NCBI GenBank assembly: GCA_963806685.1
Contig: CAWDZB010000025.1
Location: forward strand, 41,934 to 105,933
Length of the DNA stretch: 64,000 nucleotides
Reading direction: 5' to 3'
From: DDH964 sp963806685
GTDB taxonomy: Bacteria > Desulfobacterota > Desulfuromonadia > Desulfuromonadales > DDH964
A program made the translations under genes and the position numbers. The notes beneath the pieces were generated by a model. The model did no database searches and had not been told where the DNA came from. It saw only the letters and a list, made by a program, of their open reading frames with translations. Shown here one piece after another: positions 45,865-55,054 of this stretch (positions are counted from its first letter, which is position 1; each line of letters starts with the position of its first letter).

Positions 45865-47097
45865 TCAATAATGCCGCATCGCTTCGGCCGGCTTGATGCG
45901 GGCGGCCTTGACGGCCGGGTAGAGGGAGGCCAGCAGGGCCAGGCAGACGACGTAGATGGCGATGCGCACCATCCAGGCGATGTCCCAGGTGGCGCGCAGG
46001 ATCGGTTCGAAGACCACTCCGCCAAACTCCATGGAGTCGGGCATGTAGTTGCGCAGGTCGATGCCGACGTCGACCAGGTACCAGGTCAACAGGCTGCCCA
46101 GGATGCTGCCGAGCACCAGCGCCGCCAGGCCGAGGAGCAGCGCCTCGGCCAGTACCAGCCGCCGCAGCCGTCCGGGGCTGGCGCCGATGGCCAGAATCAC
46201 GCCGAACTCGCGGATGCGCTCCATCACCGACATCAGCAGGGTGTTGACCACGCCGATGGTGACGATCAGCAGGATGACGATGAAGATGAACTGCTGGCTC
46301 GAGTAGTCAAGGCGGATGGCGTTGGCCAGATTCGGCATCGCCTGCTGCCAGGAAAGGGCGTGCAGCTGTGGTCGGCCGGCGACCAGCTTGGCCACGGCCG
46401 GCAAGGTGCCGTCCTCGGCGTCGGCGCGCTTGAGGATCACCGCCAGCTCCTGGACCTGGCCGGGGATGCCGGCCAGGCTAGCTGCCCGCTGCCGGCCGAC
46501 CATCACCAGCGAACGATCGAACTTGCGGATACCGGTTTTGACCGCGCCGCGGATGCGGAACAGCTCGCTGGCGAGTTCGCCGTCGCGGTTCTGCACGGTG
46601 ACCACGAACTTGTCTCCCAGTCCCAGCTTCAGCTCCTGCATCAGCTTGCTGCCAAGCAAGGCGTCGCGGCCGTCCGCCGAGCGCAGCATTTGCTCTTGTG
46701 GCTGATGTCGCAGAAAGGGGTTGACGGCCAGCTCGGCCGCCGGGTCGACGCCGGTCAGGAGGATGCCGCGGCTCTCCCGGCTCGACTGGGCGAGCCCCGG
46801 CAGGTAGAGTCGCGGCAGCACCGCCTCGACCCCGGGGAGGGCGGCGATCTTCTGCGGCAGGTCGTCGGTGGCGAAGGAGAGCTTCTCGTTGCGGCTCTGG
46901 GCGTAGTCGCCGCGGTAGACGGCGATGTGCCCCGAACCGGCGCGCACCCCGGAATCGACCATCCGCGCATAGACGCCGAAGGAGAGGTTGTGGAACCCCT
47001 GGACCAGCATCAGGCTGAGGCTGAGGGCCGCCAGGGTGATCAGCGTCCGCCGCCGGTTGCGCCAGAGATTTTTCCAGGCTAGCGAAAAGAGGTCCAT
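45865..47097 (-). CDS. ABC transporter permease, FtsX/MacB family (second)
   Basis: A 410-residue inner-membrane protein: N-terminal cytoplasmic LAWKNLWRNRRRTLITLAAL then one helix, a large periplasmic MacB_PCD domain (about 45-260), and three C-terminal helices (FIFIVILLIVTIGVVNTLLM; LLGLAALVLGSILGSLLTW; IAIYVVCLALLASLYPAVKA), the LolC/E layout. It pairs with the permease encoded upstream and the ATPase downstream. Confidence 0.92.
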   Translation of the reverse strand: MDLFSLAWKNLWRNRRRTLITLAALSLSLMLVQGFHNLSFGVYARMVDSGVRAGSGHIAVYRGDYAQSRNEKLSFATDDLPQKIAALPGVEAVLPRLYLPGLAQSSRESRGILLTGVDPAAELAVNPFLRHQPQEQMLRSADGRDALLGSKLMQELKLGLGDKFVVTVQNRDGELASELFRIRGAVKTGIRKFDRSLVMVGRQRAASLAGIPGQVQELAVILKRADAEDGTLPAVAKLVAGRPQLHALSWQQAMPNLANAIRLDYSSQQFIFIVILLIVTIGVVNTLLMSVMERIREFGVILAIGASPGRLRRLVLAEALLLGLAALVLGSILGSLLTWYLVDVGIDLRNYMPDSMEFGGVVFEPILRATWDIAWMVRIAIYVVCLALLASLYPAVKAARIKPAEAMRHY

Positions 47098-47299
47098 AAA
47101 GCGGGTCCAAAGTCCAAGGTCGCGGGTCCAGGGTTCAAGGTTCAGAGTCCAAGAGCCTGGCGATATATTGTCCTGATCAGTGGCCCCTCAGCGAATCCCT
47201 TTTCCCTGAGGGAGAAGGTGGCCGCAGGCCGGATGAGGGGGCAGGTCCTGTCGCCAGCATTTCCCCCTCACCCTAACCCTCTCCCCTAGGGAGAGGGAA
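47098..47299. repeat. Composite intergenic repeats inside the ABC operon
   Basis: Two repeat types fill the gap between the permease genes. 47101-47155 has GTCCAAAGTCCAAGGTC-type words as at 45793. 47181-47299 is a second copy of the palindromic element seen at 6488-6596, with GAGGGAGAAGGTGGCCGC, a GATGAGGGG centre and CCCCTCACCCTAACCCTC followed by an inverted CTCCCC/GGGAGAG. Confidence 0.75.
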
Positions 47300-47314
47300 T
47301 GCTCAGTTTGTCTT

Positions 47315-48538
47315 TCACTCCTCCCTAAGTGCCTCAACCGGCCGCAGCTTGGCCGCCCGGTTGGCCGGCAGGAAGCCGGCCAACAGGCAGACGACCAGCA
47401 GCAGCACCGCCGGCAGGACGACGTTGGAACTCTCCAGCACCGCGTGCAGACGCGGCGGCAGGGTGCCGCCGGCGTAGGTGATGGGGGTCAGGGTGGCGGA
47501 GAGGTCGATGCCGTGTTTGGCCATGTAGAGGGTCAGCAGCAGCCCGACGCCGACTCCGGCGACCAGCGAGCAGAGGCCCATGGCCAGGGTCTCCAGCAGC
47601 ACCAGAGCCCGGATGCTCCAGGGGCGCATGCCGATCGCCATCAGCACCCCGAACTCGCGGGTGCGCTCCATCACCGACATGAAAAAGGTGTTGAGGATCC
47701 CCAGGCCGGTGGCGAAGTAGAGGATGACGACAATGATCATCCGCGAGACGTCGAAGCTGGCGATGGCCTCGCGCATCTCCGGCAGCAGCGATTCCCAGCC
47801 GACGGCGGTGAGATGGTCTGGAAGGGTGGGGGTGAGCGCCGCGGCGACCTGGGAAGCACGCAGCGGTTCGGCAAGGCGCACCGCCACTTCGTGGATCTGC
47901 CCCGGCAGGACCATCAGCTTTTGCAGCCAGGGCAGGTCGACCAGCAGCAGGCCGTTGTCGTGGCCGGTGTCGCCGGTGGCGAAGATGCCGCGCACGGTGA
48001 GCAGGTCGTTGCCGATGGAGCCGTCCGCGGACTGGGTGACGATGACCAGTTCGTCCCCCGGCCCCACGCCGAGTTTGGCCGCCAGGCCGCGGCCGAGCAG
48101 CGCCCCGCCGGCGGCGGCGGGCGACAGATAGCTGCCGGCGACCAGGTGCTGCTCCAGGTTGGTCACCTGCCGCTCGTCTTTGGGGACGACGCCGAGCAGT
48201 TCGGCCGGGTAGGTGTTCTTGCCGTGGGAGACCAGGCCGAAGGCGCGCAGCCGCGGCGAGGCGCCTTGCACCTCGGGGCTCTGGCGCAGGCGCCCGAGCA
48301 GGTCGCCTTCCGGGACGAAGGCGTCGAACAGGTCGTGGTCGTCCAGGTAGCCGGCGCGGGAGACGACCAGGTGGCCGTAGTACTGCTCGGTGGCCGAGGA
48401 GAGGATATCGGCGAGCATCCCGGAAAAAACTCCGAGGGCCAGGATCAGCAGCGACGAGGAGACGACCATCGCCGAGATGGTCAGCAGCGAGCGGCGGCGG
48501 TTACGCCAGATATTGCGCAGGGCCAGACGCAGCAGCAC
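47315..48538 (-). CDS. ABC transporter permease, FtsX/MacB family (first)
   Basis: A 407-residue paralogue of the downstream permease with the same layout: LALRNIWRNRRRSLLTISAM, a helix, periplasmic domain, and three helices (IVVILYFATGLGILNTFFMS; LLETLAMGLCSLVAGVGVGL; VLPAVLLLVVCLLAGFLPAN). Its start lies 2 bp after the LolA-like gene's stop. Two different permeases plus one ATPase match a LolCDE-like heteromer. Confidence 0.92.
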   Translation of the reverse strand: MLLRLALRNIWRNRRRSLLTISAMVVSSSLLILALGVFSGMLADILSSATEQYYGHLVVSRAGYLDDHDLFDAFVPEGDLLGRLRQSPEVQGASPRLRAFGLVSHGKNTYPAELLGVVPKDERQVTNLEQHLVAGSYLSPAAAGGALLGRGLAAKLGVGPGDELVIVTQSADGSIGNDLLTVRGIFATGDTGHDNGLLLVDLPWLQKLMVLPGQIHEVAVRLAEPLRASQVAAALTPTLPDHLTAVGWESLLPEMREAIASFDVSRMIIVVILYFATGLGILNTFFMSVMERTREFGVLMAIGMRPWSIRALVLLETLAMGLCSLVAGVGVGLLLTLYMAKHGIDLSATLTPITYAGGTLPPRLHAVLESSNVVLPAVLLLVVCLLAGFLPANRAAKLRPVEALREE

Positions 48539-48540
48539 GG

Positions 48541-49296
48541 TCAGCGGGCCTTGAGGTTCTGCAGGGAGAAGTAGTCGGTCTTAATGCCGATGTCGAAGTC
48601 GATGGCGTCGTAGTGGAGCACCGTGTGCTCGGCAGGTTTGTCCGCCGGCTGCACGGTCATGGTCAGCGGCAGGATGCGGCTGCCGATCTTTTGCACGTCG
48701 CTAAAGACGATCTGCCGCACCTCGACGCCTTTCTCGTCGTAGTAGACGATGCGCAGCGGCACTTGCGGCGCTTTGCCGACCTCGTAGACGATCTTGCCCC
48801 AGACCACCGGCGCGTCGGGCTTGGCCAGCCCCTCGATGCGCCACAGCTTGGGTGTCTCGGAAAGCAGGGTGAAGGTATAGTCCACATCGACGTGGTTGGC
48901 CTTGACCAGGTCGTCGTTGGTGATGTGGCTCCCCATCCAGGCGCCGCCCATCATCGACGGCGGGACCTTGATCACCCGGTCGACCTTGGGCAGGTAGTTC
49001 CAGACCTCGTGCTTGACCTTGAGGGTCGCCACGCCGCGCTCCTTGGGCGGGTCGAGGATGCGCACCAGGAAATACTCCCGTCCCAGCGACCAGGCCTCCA
49101 TGGTCAGGTGGCGCTGCCAGTGCTCGGTGGCCACCTCCATCTCCATCCGGGAATGGGAGGAGACTCCCATATACTGCTGTTCGACGTCGTGGATCAGCTG
49201 CTGCAGGTCGATCGCCCGGGCCGGCGCCGGGACGGCGACTGCCAGGGCGATGAGCAGGAGGTGGGAAAACCGGAGGCGAAACGCGCGAATCGGCAT
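48541..49296 (-). CDS. LolA-like outer-membrane lipoprotein-sorting family protein
   Basis: A 251-residue periplasmic protein with signal peptide (LLLIALAVAVPAPARA) and a LolA/LolB-like half-barrel region: RMEMEVATEHWQRHLTMEAW, EYFLVRILDPPKERGVATLK, VWNYLPKVDRVIKVPPSMMG. Such proteins bind lipid acyl chains; this subgroup sits next to FtsX-type permeases rather than being the main LolA. First gene of a five-gene operon (LolA-like, two permeases, ATPase, barrel) that could move a lipid or lipoprotein from inner to outer membrane. Confidence 0.86.
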   Translation of the reverse strand: MPIRAFRLRFSHLLLIALAVAVPAPARAIDLQQLIHDVEQQYMGVSSHSRMEMEVATEHWQRHLTMEAWSLGREYFLVRILDPPKERGVATLKVKHEVWNYLPKVDRVIKVPPSMMGGAWMGSHITNDDLVKANHVDVDYTFTLLSETPKLWRIEGLAKPDAPVVWGKIVYEVGKAPQVPLRIVYYDEKGVEVRQIVFSDVQKIGSRILPLTMTVQPADKPAEHTVLHYDAIDFDIGIKTDYFSLQNLKAR

Positions 49297-49337
49297 GGAG
49301 ATCTCCGCAAGTCGGGGGTGGCGGGGCGCACGGTCCC

Positions 49338-49366
49338 AGTATAACCGTCCCCTTCCGGCTTGGCCA
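49338..49366 (-). promoter_or_regulatory. Candidate sigma-70-type promoter of the LolA-like operon
   Basis: Minus strand TGGCCA, 17-base spacer, TATACT, 42 bases upstream of the first gene's start in the divergent region with the DUF6178 gene. Confidence 0.5.
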
Positions 49367-49518
49367 GATCGAGATGGCCCGGGGAGCGCATGTATACTAG
49401 AAGCATGGAGCGGGCGTTTCCTCCGGTCGGGCGGTTTGCCTCAGGCGATAGCACTTGACCCCCACCGGAGCGTGCTTTACATTGACCCCCCAGCGTCCAA
49501 CCAAGGAGAAATCCCATC

Positions 49519-51231
49519 GTGACCCGCATCGAACTCCCCGCCGGAAAACGGATCGGCCATCTGACCCTGCTGCGCGAAGCGCGGAACATCACCCCCCGGG
49601 AATTCAACGCCCTGAGTGCCGGGGAGCGCCTGGAGCTGATCAGCTGCGCCCAGGGGCGCCAGAAGTACCGGCTGTTGCTCGAGGCCGCCGATATCGAAGC
49701 GCTGGTGCTGCAACTGGCGCCCCAGGAACTCTACCTGCTGATCCGCGAGCAGGGCTTCGAGGAGGTCGCCGAGCTGCTGCCGATGATCAGCAGCGAACAG
49801 TTCAACCTCTTTCTCGACCTCGACTGCTGGGGGGGTGACCAACTCGAAGGGGGGGAGGTCTTCAAATGGTTGCAGGCACTCCTCGACTGCGGCGAGGACA
49901 AGGTCCTCGAGACCGTGCGCGAGTTCGACTTTGAAATGCTGGTGCTAATGCTGAAAAAACACCTGCGGGTTATTGCCGGCCCGGGGGATTTCGTGGATGA
50001 CGATAGCCGCGTCGAGGCCCAGGCTCGCGACGGCGGTTACCAGCTCGATTACTTCGACGCCGAAAAGTCCAAACCCTTGGCGCAGCTTCTCGGTATCCTC
50101 TATCGCGGGGACCAGGAATTCTTCCGTGGCCTGGTCGAGGCGGTGCGCTGGGAAGAGGAAGCCCAACTCGAGGAGGATGCCTATCACCTCCACTGCGGCC
50201 GTCTCGAGGACTGTGGTTTCCCCGACCCGCAAACCGCCCAGCGGATCTACGCGCTGCTGAGTGTGGCCCAGCTGGGACTTCCGGAAAAGGTGAAGACCCC
50301 CTTCAGCGACGGGCATGGCCGGATCCCCTCGCCGGGATTTTTCCTCGCCGCCGCGCGCCCCCGCAACCTGCTGGCCGAAGTTCTCGCCGCCGGGATCAGC
50401 GAGGCGACCGCCCGCGAGCTGGTCTACCTGATCAACAAGCTGATGATGGCCGAACGGATCGACGTCGGCGACGCGCAGCAGGTCGAGGCTGCCGCCGAGA
50501 GCGTTTATCGCTATCTCAACCTCGCCCTCGAAGAGCTGGCCGGGGACGATGCGCTGCGCGGCCGGGAGATCCTCGCCGGCCACTATCTGGAGCACCTCTT
50601 CCGGGTCGGGTTTACCCTGACCCAGACGCTGCGGCGACGGGCCGCCGGCCTGGCCAGAAACCCCCTGGCGGCCTACTACGATCCAACCTTCCGCGCATTG
50701 ATCGCCGCCCTCGACCGCCGCCTGCCGATGTTTTTTGCCGGGATCGAGGATGTGACCCGCGGCGGCGAGCGTCCCTTCGCCACCCTCCGCGATGTGCGGC
50801 GCGCCACGGAGTGGCTCGATGGGCTGGAGGTGCAGGTGCGCCTTTTCGAAAAGCACTTCAGCTTCGCCCTTCCGGCCCCCGCCGATCTCGATTTGAGCGG
50901 CTGCCATCCCTCCGCCGCCGAAGAGTTGACCCTTTCCGCGGTTTTCCTCACCGCCCTCGCCAACCGGCTGCTCGATGGCGAATTTCTTCCCGATCCGGTC
51001 CCAGCGGGACGGCTGGCCAATCTGCAGGCCAAAATCAGCACCGGGGGGCGGGTAGCTGCCGCTCTGCGCGCCGAAACCGTGGCCTGGCTCGAGGGCCTGC
51101 AGCCCGGTGCCGGGGCTTTTGGCCATTACTGCCTCGATCGCTGGGAGGAGGAGTTCTGTTCTCTCTCCCCCGACGACCTCGATCCCCGCTTCCTCGGCGG
51201 ACTGATCGTCCGCCTGGCCGGCGCCAGCTAG
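49519..51231 (+). CDS. DUF6178 family protein
   Basis: A 570-residue soluble, mostly helical protein that looks like DUF6178, found in Desulfuromonadales and relatives. Recognisable parts are PREFNALSAGERLELISCAQG, LYLLIREQGFEEVAELLPM and FNLFLDLDCWGGD. No catalytic motif or membrane segment is seen. GTG start with AAGGAGAA eight bases upstream. Function unknown. A small lipoprotein gene follows 23 bp downstream. Confidence 0.72.
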   Translation: MTRIELPAGKRIGHLTLLREARNITPREFNALSAGERLELISCAQGRQKYRLLLEAADIEALVLQLAPQELYLLIREQGFEEVAELLPMISSEQFNLFLDLDCWGGDQLEGGEVFKWLQALLDCGEDKVLETVREFDFEMLVLMLKKHLRVIAGPGDFVDDDSRVEAQARDGGYQLDYFDAEKSKPLAQLLGILYRGDQEFFRGLVEAVRWEEEAQLEEDAYHLHCGRLEDCGFPDPQTAQRIYALLSVAQLGLPEKVKTPFSDGHGRIPSPGFFLAAARPRNLLAEVLAAGISEATARELVYLINKLMMAERIDVGDAQQVEAAAESVYRYLNLALEELAGDDALRGREILAGHYLEHLFRVGFTLTQTLRRRAAGLARNPLAAYYDPTFRALIAALDRRLPMFFAGIEDVTRGGERPFATLRDVRRATEWLDGLEVQVRLFEKHFSFALPAPADLDLSGCHPSAAEELTLSAVFLTALANRLLDGEFLPDPVPAGRLANLQAKISTGGRVAAALRAETVAWLEGLQPGAGAFGHYCLDRWEEEFCSLSPDDLDPRFLGGLIVRLAGAS

Positions 51232-51254
51232 CGCCGCATTTGCGGAGGTGTCCG

Positions 51255-51662
51255 ATGAAACGCCTGGTGGCCGTCCTCAGCCTGCTGCTGCTCCACCTTT
51301 CGGCTTGCGGCATGCTTCTCTATCCCGAGCGTCGTGGGCAGACCAGCGGCCGGATCGACCCGGTGGTGATCGTTCTCGACGGCATCGGTCTGCTGGTTTT
51401 CGTGGTCCCCGGCATCGTAGCCTTCGGCGTAGACATCGCCACCGGAACCATTTACCTTCCCGGTAAAAAACACTCCGGACTCGAGCCGACAACCGTCCGG
51501 ACCATCGCTGGATATGGCCCGTTGCACTCCCTGGCCGAAGTGGAAGCCGCGCTCGGCAGGGCCGGCGGTCGATCCGTCGACCTGAAGCAGAAGGGAGTCT
51601 GGGCCTGGCGCTGCGCCGACCGCAGCGAGTTCGAGCGCAGCCTGGCCCTGCTGGGGGGATAG
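51255..51662 (+). CDS. Small lipoprotein
   Basis: A 135-residue lipoprotein with lipobox HLSAC (Cys18), then PVVIVLDGIGLLVFVVPGIVAFGVDIAT, a hydrophobic stretch that may be a second membrane segment (shown here as residues about 37-64), and a soluble C-terminal part with two Cys-free helices and WRCADRSEFERSL. Function unknown. GGAGG precedes the ATG. Confidence 0.75.
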   Translation: MKRLVAVLSLLLLHLSACGMLLYPERRGQTSGRIDPVVIVLDGIGLLVFVVPGIVAFGVDIATGTIYLPGKKHSGLEPTTVRTIAGYGPLHSLAEVEAALGRAGGRSVDLKQKGVWAWRCADRSEFERSLALLGG

Positions 51663-51704
51663 GAAGGGAATGAAGGGTTAGATGCGGATTTGCTTGGCGA
51701 AAGA

Positions 51705-53402
51705 CTAGGACAGGACGGTTTCCAGAACCTCCAGCCCCTTGCCGGTGCGGGTCAGGTAGAGGAAAATCCGCACCTGCCGTCCCTTCGTTTCAGAGAGATG
51801 GTGAAAGGCCGCGGCGAAATGCTGGAGTTTGATCCCCTTCCCCTGGATGGCCTCGGCCTCCTGACGTACCCGTGCCTTCACCTCCCGTAGTTCCGTCTCG
51901 CTCAGGGCCCTGTCGAAAAATTCCGGAGCGTTGCCAGGCGCCACCCGTTCGCTACGAGCGAAGTCCCGGGCGAGCAGCTCGCGCAGCCGCTGTCGAACCT
52001 CGCCGTCGAAGGTTTCGGCGACGAACCGGGCCAGGGCTTCAAAGACGCCGCGTAGGGCCAGTGGCTGACGAAAAAGCTGCCGGCGGCGCCAGTAGGTCTC
52101 GACCTGCAGGAGGCCGCCCGCCAGCGACCCGCAGGCGGTGGCGAGGCCGGTGAGGAAATCGTGGCAGCGGCCGCTGTTGAAGGTCAGGTCGAAGAGACGG
52201 CTGAGGCCGCGCAGGCGCTCGAGCTCGGCGAAGGAAATGTCGGGCGTGGCGAGTACGCTGTAGGGCGGATTGGGGTCGAAAAGGATGCCGTGGTCGCTCA
52301 CGTCGCGGCGCAGCGGGGAGCCGGGAAGGAGTTTGACCGGTTCGATCTGCAGGTGATGGGGAGACAGCGCCACCACCCGGTCGACGGAGGCGACGAAATC
52401 GGTAAAGGTTTCGCCGGGCAGGCCGGCAATCAGGTCGAGATGGAGATGAATCCTGGTGCGCTGTCGCAGCTGGCGGACGTTGGCCAGCAGTTTCTCCAGC
52501 GGGGTTCGGCGGCCGATGGCGGCCAGGATTTCGGGAAGGGTCGACTGGACACCGATCTCGAACTGGAAGGTGTCGGCCGGAACCTGCTCCAGCAGTTCCA
52601 GGGTTGCTTCGTCGATCAGGTGTGCACCGATCTCGAAATGCAGGTGGCTGCTTCTATTGTGTTCGAGAATGAAGCTGAAGATCTCCCGGGCGCGGGCGGG
52701 GTCATAGTTGAAGGTGCGGTCGACGAACTTGATTTTGGGCACCCCCGCAGCCAGCAGCCAGCCGAGATCGCTGCGAATGCGCTCCATGGAGAAGGAGCGC
52801 ACCGTGGCGTCGAGGGCGCTCATGCAGAAGGAGCACTCATAGGGGCAGCCGCGGCTGGTCTCGTAGTAGACGAAGCCGCGGGAAAGGTCGACCAGCTCCA
52901 GGGCGAAGGGGGAGGGGATAGCATCGATGCGGGCCAGCGGCGACCCGTCCGGCTCCTCGATGACGGCATCCCCGCGCCGCCAGCTCAGCCGGGCTACCCC
53001 GCGCGGTTCGGCGCCGGCGGACCAGGCGGCGAGCAGGCCGCGCAGCGGCAGCTCTCCCTCGCCGCGCACCAGGGCCTGAACCCCGGGGTGGCGGAGGAAG
53101 AGGTCGGTTCCGTCGAAGGAGACTTCGGGGCCGCCGAGGACGATCCGGACCGTCGGCTCCGCGACCGCCAGGGCATCGACCAGTTCCAGGGTCTCATGGC
53201 GGTTCCAGAGGTAGACCGAGAAGGCAATGACCTGCGGGTCCTCGGCGAGCAAGGCGGCAAGAATCGTTTCCTTCGGTTCGTGAACGGTGAACTCGCGAAT
53301 CACCAAATCGACGGGGAGGTCGCGGCAGTAGGCGGCCAGGCAGGGGAGGGCCAGGCTGGGATGGATGAACTTGCTGTGGAGGGTAGCCAGAACGACGCGC
53401 AT
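51705..53402 (-). CDS. B12-binding-type radical SAM protein (DUF4080)
   Basis: A 565-residue protein: N-terminal cobalamin-binding-like Rossmann domain (residues 1-130; VIAFSVYLWNRHETLELVDA and IVLGGPEVSF), radical SAM core with CxxxCxxC in GCPYECSFCMSAL (about 190) and IKFVDRTFN, and a C-terminal DUF4080 region. The B12 domain lacks a visible DxHxxG base, so cobalamin binding would be base-off or lost. Reaction unknown. Stands alone between convergent and divergent neighbours. Confidence 0.88.
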   Translation of the reverse strand: MRVVLATLHSKFIHPSLALPCLAAYCRDLPVDLVIREFTVHEPKETILAALLAEDPQVIAFSVYLWNRHETLELVDALAVAEPTVRIVLGGPEVSFDGTDLFLRHPGVQALVRGEGELPLRGLLAAWSAGAEPRGVARLSWRRGDAVIEEPDGSPLARIDAIPSPFALELVDLSRGFVYYETSRGCPYECSFCMSALDATVRSFSMERIRSDLGWLLAAGVPKIKFVDRTFNYDPARAREIFSFILEHNRSSHLHFEIGAHLIDEATLELLEQVPADTFQFEIGVQSTLPEILAAIGRRTPLEKLLANVRQLRQRTRIHLHLDLIAGLPGETFTDFVASVDRVVALSPHHLQIEPVKLLPGSPLRRDVSDHGILFDPNPPYSVLATPDISFAELERLRGLSRLFDLTFNSGRCHDFLTGLATACGSLAGGLLQVETYWRRRQLFRQPLALRGVFEALARFVAETFDGEVRQRLRELLARDFARSERVAPGNAPEFFDRALSETELREVKARVRQEAEAIQGKGIKLQHFAAAFHHLSETKGRQVRIFLYLTRTGKGLEVLETVLS

Positions 53403-53665
53403 GGGGCAAGGATACCCAAGGTTCCGGGGAAGGAAAAGGGGGAAATGGTCTAACCGAACAGGTTCCCTGGCCCTCCCGTGGGGGAAGCCTCTCCCGCTCG
53501 TCTGCTGTGTTCCCGAGTGACCGCCAGAAACGGGGCGGGACGCCCTTCGCTTTCGGCCCCGGTTATCTGGGAAAACCGGACGCAGAAATTGCCTGCCCCG
53601 TTTAGTCTGTGCTATCGTTGGCCGGCGAAGCCGGCGCCCACTTTGCTCCCTGCAATGGAAATCCC

Positions 53666-54994
53666 ATGGCCAGAAAAAAAACCATCCTCGCCGTCGTCGC
53701 CGACGAACAGGGCGAGGTCTTCGAACATCCGGAACTGTTTCTTGCCGGCATGAACGGGGATACGCCGCGGCGACCGCGGGAAGCAGAGCTGATCCCGCTG
53801 CCGGCCGGCAGCAGGCTCTTCACCATTCCCGGCACGCCACCGATCGGTTTCGATCGCCAAAGCGGCCGACTGAAAACCGTCGACCTCCTGCCCCGCTACT
53901 GGGGTGGGGGAACGGCCCAGGCGGTTTCGGCTTTTCTCACCCCGGCCTTCACTCGCACCCTGCTGCCGGCCGCCGACTGGCGGCGCAAGGGGGTGACCCT
54001 GCCGCTCTGGTCGTACACGGCGGTCGGCTGGTGCGTCGAGGAGGAGCGTTTCTACTGCGCGGCGGTGCGCGTCGACCGCAACGAGCAGTGGCGCCCCGAC
54101 CACTTCGACGACCGCGAGATCGACCCGGCGGTGCGCCGCATCCTCAAGGAATTTCCCGACAACCGGCTCTTCGAGCAGCTCGCCCGCTGCGCCCTCGATT
54201 ACCACTGTTTCGCCGCCAAGAACCTCTTCTACCGTCGCTGGGAGGCGCCGCTGCCGACCTCGCCGGCCTGCAATTCGCGCTGCCTGGGGTGCATCTCCCT
54301 GCAGGAGTCGGAGTGCTGCCCGTCGAGCCAGGAGCGGCTGACCTTCGTGCCGACGGTGGAGGAGCTCTGCCAGGTGGCCGTGCCGCACCTCGAAGAGGCG
54401 GATAACGCCATCGTCTCCTTCGGCCAAGGGTGCGAGGGGGACCCGATCCTGCAGGCTCCCACCATCGGCGAGGCGGTGCGCGCCATGCGCCGGGCGACGG
54501 GGCGCGGCACCATCAACTTCAACTCCAATGCCTCCATTCCCGACGCCGTCGAGCAGCTGGCCGCGGCCGGCATCGATTCGATCCGGGTCTCTCTTAACTC
54601 GCTGCAGGAACCCCTCTACAACGCCTACTACCGGCCTCGCGGCTACCGCTTCGCCGACGTGCTGGAATCGCTGCGGCGCGCCCGCCAGGCGGGGCTGTTC
54701 ACCATGCTCAACTACCTGGTCTTTCCCGGGGTGACCGACCGCGAGGAGGAGGTGGCGGCGCTGGAACAGCTGCTCACCACCACTGGCGTCGACCTGATCC
54801 AGATGCGCAACCTGAGCATCGATCCGATCCTCTACCAGGACGCTCTGCGGACCTCCGGCGAAGGGATGGGAATGACAGCGATGCTGGCGCGGGTCAAGCG
54901 CAATTTTCCGGACGTCCAGTACGGCTACTTCAACCGCACCCGCGAGACCTTTTTCCCCGCAGGCTACCAGACCGACTGGCCGCTGCCCGCCTGA
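53666..54994 (+). CDS. Radical SAM protein
   Basis: A 442-residue enzyme with an N-terminal domain of about 200 residues of its own (MARKKTILAVVADEQGEV; LPRYWGGGTAQAVSAFLTPA) and a radical SAM core with CNSRCLGC near residue 207, followed by extra cysteines (CISLQESECCPSSQE) that could bind a further cluster. Later motifs SFGQGCEGDP and INFNSNAS match the SAM-binding GGEP-type and beta-strand regions. ATG at 53666 with GGAAA upstream. Substrate unknown. Confidence 0.86.
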   Translation: MARKKTILAVVADEQGEVFEHPELFLAGMNGDTPRRPREAELIPLPAGSRLFTIPGTPPIGFDRQSGRLKTVDLLPRYWGGGTAQAVSAFLTPAFTRTLLPAADWRRKGVTLPLWSYTAVGWCVEEERFYCAAVRVDRNEQWRPDHFDDREIDPAVRRILKEFPDNRLFEQLARCALDYHCFAAKNLFYRRWEAPLPTSPACNSRCLGCISLQESECCPSSQERLTFVPTVEELCQVAVPHLEEADNAIVSFGQGCEGDPILQAPTIGEAVRAMRRATGRGTINFNSNASIPDAVEQLAAAGIDSIRVSLNSLQEPLYNAYYRPRGYRFADVLESLRRARQAGLFTMLNYLVFPGVTDREEEVAALEQLLTTTGVDLIQMRNLSIDPILYQDALRTSGEGMGMTAMLARVKRNFPDVQYGYFNRTRETFFPAGYQTDWPLPA

Positions 54995-55054
54995 ACGCCG
55001 GCAGCCTGCTGACCTTGGAACGTTTGCCGATCTTTCCGTACAGCGAGGTTGCCG

